A model generated the notes under the pieces. That model was given only the letters and a program-made list of their open reading frames with translations, made no database searches and was not told the origin of the DNA. From Candidatus Pantoea floridensis (GTDB lineage: Bacteria > Pseudomonadota > Gammaproteobacteria > Enterobacterales > Enterobacteriaceae): a stretch of 64,000 bases of DNA. How positions within the stretch are numbered: position 1 is the first letter of the stretch; the number at the start of each line of letters is the position of its first letter. The DNA lies in NCBI RefSeq assembly GCF_900215435.1, contig NZ_OCMY01000001.1, forward strand, positions 2,232,001 to 2,296,000. The letters are read 5' to 3'. Both the position numbers and the translations under genes were made by a program. Positions 62,181 to 64,000 of the stretch are shown one piece after another.

Positions 62181-62732
62181 ATGTCGCAGCCACCCAAAAT
62201 TTTGCTGCTTTACGCCCATCCGGAATCACAGGATTCGATTGCTAATCGGGTTTTGCTGCAGTCGGCTATGGAACTGGACCACGTCACGGTGCACGATTTA
62301 TACGCCCACTATCCGGATTTTTTTATTGATATTCACTATGAGCAGCAGCTGCTGCGCGAGCATCAAATCATCGTCTTCCAACATCCACTTTATACCTACA
62401 GCTGCCCGGCGCTGCTGAAGGAGTGGCTGGATCGCGTGTTGTCGCGCGGTTTTGCCAGCGGCCCGGATGGCAATGCGCTGGAGGGCAAATACTGGCGCAG
62501 CGTGGTGACCACTGGCGAACCGGAAGCGGCTTATCATCATAGCGGTCTGAATCGTTATCCGATGAGTGACATTATGCGTCCCTTTGAGCTGACGGCGCAG
62601 ATGTGCCGTATGCACTGGATGACGCCGATGGTGATTTACTGGGCGCGACGCCAAACGCCAGAAGTGATGCGTAATTTCGCGCGGGCATATGGCGACTGGC
62701 TGGCTTCACCGCTGCCGCAAGGAGGGGTGTGA
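62181..62732 (+). CDS. kefG: KefB ancillary protein KefG
   Basis: 183-residue flavodoxin-fold quinone-oxidoreductase-like protein needed for full KefB activity. [42 protein letters not shown] segment (here [16 protein letters not shown]) and [13 protein letters not shown] C-terminus match E. coli KefG. Start ATG 62181 follows GGAGGGGAACG. Its stop overlaps the kefB start (TGATG), so the pair is coupled. Confidence 0.95.
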   Translation: MSQPPKILLLYAHPESQDSIANRVLLQSAMELDHVTVHDLYAHYPDFFIDIHYEQQLLREHQIIVFQHPLYTYSCPALLKEWLDRVLSRGFASGPDGNALEGKYWRSVVTTGEPEAAYHHSGLNRYPMSDIMRPFELTAQMCRMHWMTPMVIYWARRQTPEVMRNFARAYGDWLASPLPQGGV

Positions 62733-64000
62733 TGGAAGGCGAAACGTTACTCACGGCCGGCGTGATCTATCTGGTTGCGGCCGTGCTGATCGTGCCGATT
62801 GCGGCGCGTCTCGGCATTGGTGCGGTGTTGGGCTATCTGCTGGCGGGGATTGCCATCGGTCCGTGGGGCCTGGGTTTCATCAGCGACGTTGAGGAGATTT
62901 TGCACTTCTCCGAACTTGGCGTGGTGTTCCTGATGTTCATTATCGGCCTTGAGCTGAATCCCTCGAAACTCTGGTCGCTGCGCCGTTCAATATTTGGCGT
63001 GGGTGCAGCACAGGTGCTGATCTCGGCGGCGATTCTGGGGGGATTGTTGTGGCTCACCGACTTTAGCTGGCAGGCGGCAGTGATTGGCGGGATTGGTCTG
63101 GCCATGTCATCGACAGCCATGGCGCTACAGCTGATGCGCGACAAAGGCATGAACCGCAGTGAGTCTGGTCAGCTCGGCTTCTCGGTGCTGCTGTTCCAGG
63201 ATTTAGCGGTGATTCCGGCATTAGCGTTGGTGCCGCTGCTGGCAGGCGGCGACAGCGGTCACGTTGACTGGCTGAAAGTGGGCATGAAGGTGCTGGCGTT
63301 TGCCGGAATGCTGATTGGTGGTCGCTATCTGTTGCGTCCCATCCTGCGTTTTATTGCGGCATCCGGCGTGCGTGAAGTGTTTACCGCAGCGTCGCTGTTG
63401 CTGGTACTGGGATCGGCGCTGTTTATGGACGCGCTCGGCCTGTCGATGGCGCTGGGTACCTTCATCGCGGGTATTCTGTTAGCGGAAAGTGAATATCGTC
63501 ACGAGTTGGAAGTCGCCATCGAACCGTTCAAAGGGCTGCTGCTGGGGCTGTTCTTTATCTCAGTAGGCATGGCGCTCAACCTTGGCGTGCTTTATACCCA
63601 CATCGTTGAAATTCTGCTGGGCGTGGTGATTCTGGTCGCGGTGAAAACGCTGGTGCTGTATGTGCTCGCGCGCATTTATGGCTTGCGCAGCTCAGAGCGT
63701 CAACAGTTTGCCGGCGTGTTAAGCCAGGGCGGCGAGTTTGCCTTTGTGCTGTTCTCTGCGGCATCTTCAGCGAAGATGTTTAGCGGCGACCAAATGCCGC
63801 TGCTGCTGGTGACGGTAACGCTCTCCATGATGACCACGCCGCTGCTGATGAACGCCATAGATCGTTTACTCGCGCACCGCTTTAACGAGCCCGATGAGAA
63901 TGCCGAGAAGCATTTTGTTGAGGACGATCAGCCACAGGTGATTGTGGTTGGCTTTGGGCGTTTTGGTCAGGTAGTGGGTCGTTTGTTGATGGCTAACAAC
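62732..64000 (+). CDS. kefB: Glutathione-regulated potassium efflux protein KefB (partial, 3' end outside)
   Basis: The first 423 codons are present, open to the window edge. The cation/proton antiporter-2 membrane domain (about 1-380, some 12 helices) begins [20 protein letters not shown] and contains [20 protein letters not shown] and [18 protein letters not shown]. The start of the RCK/KTN NAD-binding domain is visible at the end ([17 protein letters not shown]). KefB releases K+ when glutathione adducts form, protecting against electrophiles. Coupled to kefG. Confidence 0.96.
   Translation, partial: MEGETLLTAGVIYLVAAVLIVPIAARLGIGAVLGYLLAGIAIGPWGLGFISDVEEILHFSELGVVFLMFIIGLELNPSKLWSLRRSIFGVGAAQVLISAAILGGLLWLTDFSWQAAVIGGIGLAMSSTAMALQLMRDKGMNRSESGQLGFSVLLFQDLAVIPALALVPLLAGGDSGHVDWLKVGMKVLAFAGMLIGGRYLLRPILRFIAASGVREVFTAASLLLVLGSALFMDALGLSMALGTFIAGILLAESEYRHELEVAIEPFKGLLLGLFFISVGMALNLGVLYTHIVEILLGVVILVAVKTLVLYVLARIYGLRSSERQQFAGVLSQGGEFAFVLFSAASSAKMFSGDQMPLLLVTVTLSMMTTPLLMNAIDRLLAHRFNEPDENAEKHFVEDDQPQVIVVGFGRFGQVVGRLLMANN

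Overview
The window is a contiguous piece of enterobacterial chromosome. Gene content and order match the Escherichia coli 75-76 minute region (glpEGR, malPQ, nfuA-gntX-bioH, tex, greB, ompR-envZ, pckA, hslOR, igaA, nudE, mrcA, hof genes, aroKB-damX-dam-rpe-gph-trpS, cysG-nirCDB, tsgA, ppiA, fic-pabA-argD, crp, yheTU, yheS, kefGB). Several E. coli neighbours are missing (malT beside malP, gntT, feoABC, the yhf genes between trpS and cysG) and other genes stand in their place. The protein sequences, the moderately high GC and a family of short palindromic intergenic repeats suggest Erwiniaceae, most likely Pantoea or a close relative. The genus is an inference from memory of protein families, not from a search.

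Layout. 1-2.6 kb: start of glpD, divergent from the glpEGR operon, with tandem GlpR operators. 2.6-7.3 kb: malP and malQ. 7.3-9.5 kb: nfuA, gntX and bioH. 9.6-11.6 kb: accessory pair of a small secreted DUF1471 protein and a GH13 sugar phosphorylase. 11.7-17.6 kb: tex, greB, an orphan YjbE-like secreted peptide, ompR-envZ. 17.7-27.3 kb: pckA, hslO-hslR-yrfG-igaA, nudE, mrcA. 27.4-30.9 kb: hofMNOPQ, the DNA-uptake/type IV pilus type operon. 31-37.4 kb: aroK-aroB-damX-dam-rpe-gph-trpS, preceded by an ERIC element. 37.5-42.7 kb: nirB-nirD-nirC-cysG, with a textbook FNR plus NarL/NarP promoter. 42.9-45.4 kb: inserted codA, then tsgA. 45.6-54.7 kb: ppiA, yhfG-fic, pabA, argD (tandem ARG boxes), yhfK, crp, yhfA, prkB, yheU, yheT. 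54.8-60.2 kb: accessory segment with a LysE-family exporter, a LacI-family regulator and tauABCD, inserted between yheT and yheS and ending in an inverted-repeat element. 60.2-64 kb: yheS, kefG and the first 423 codons of kefB.

No rRNA, tRNA, CRISPR array, transposase, integrase or prophage gene is visible. The most unusual things are a Fic/YhfG pair in which both the metal-binding acidic residue of the toxin and the inhibitory glutamate of the antitoxin read alanine, a dispersed family of paired palindromes in at least seven gaps, the orphan YjbE-like gene with a possible RcsB box, and the accessory insertions between otherwise syntenic genes. I saw no clear evidence of a wholly new multi-gene system.
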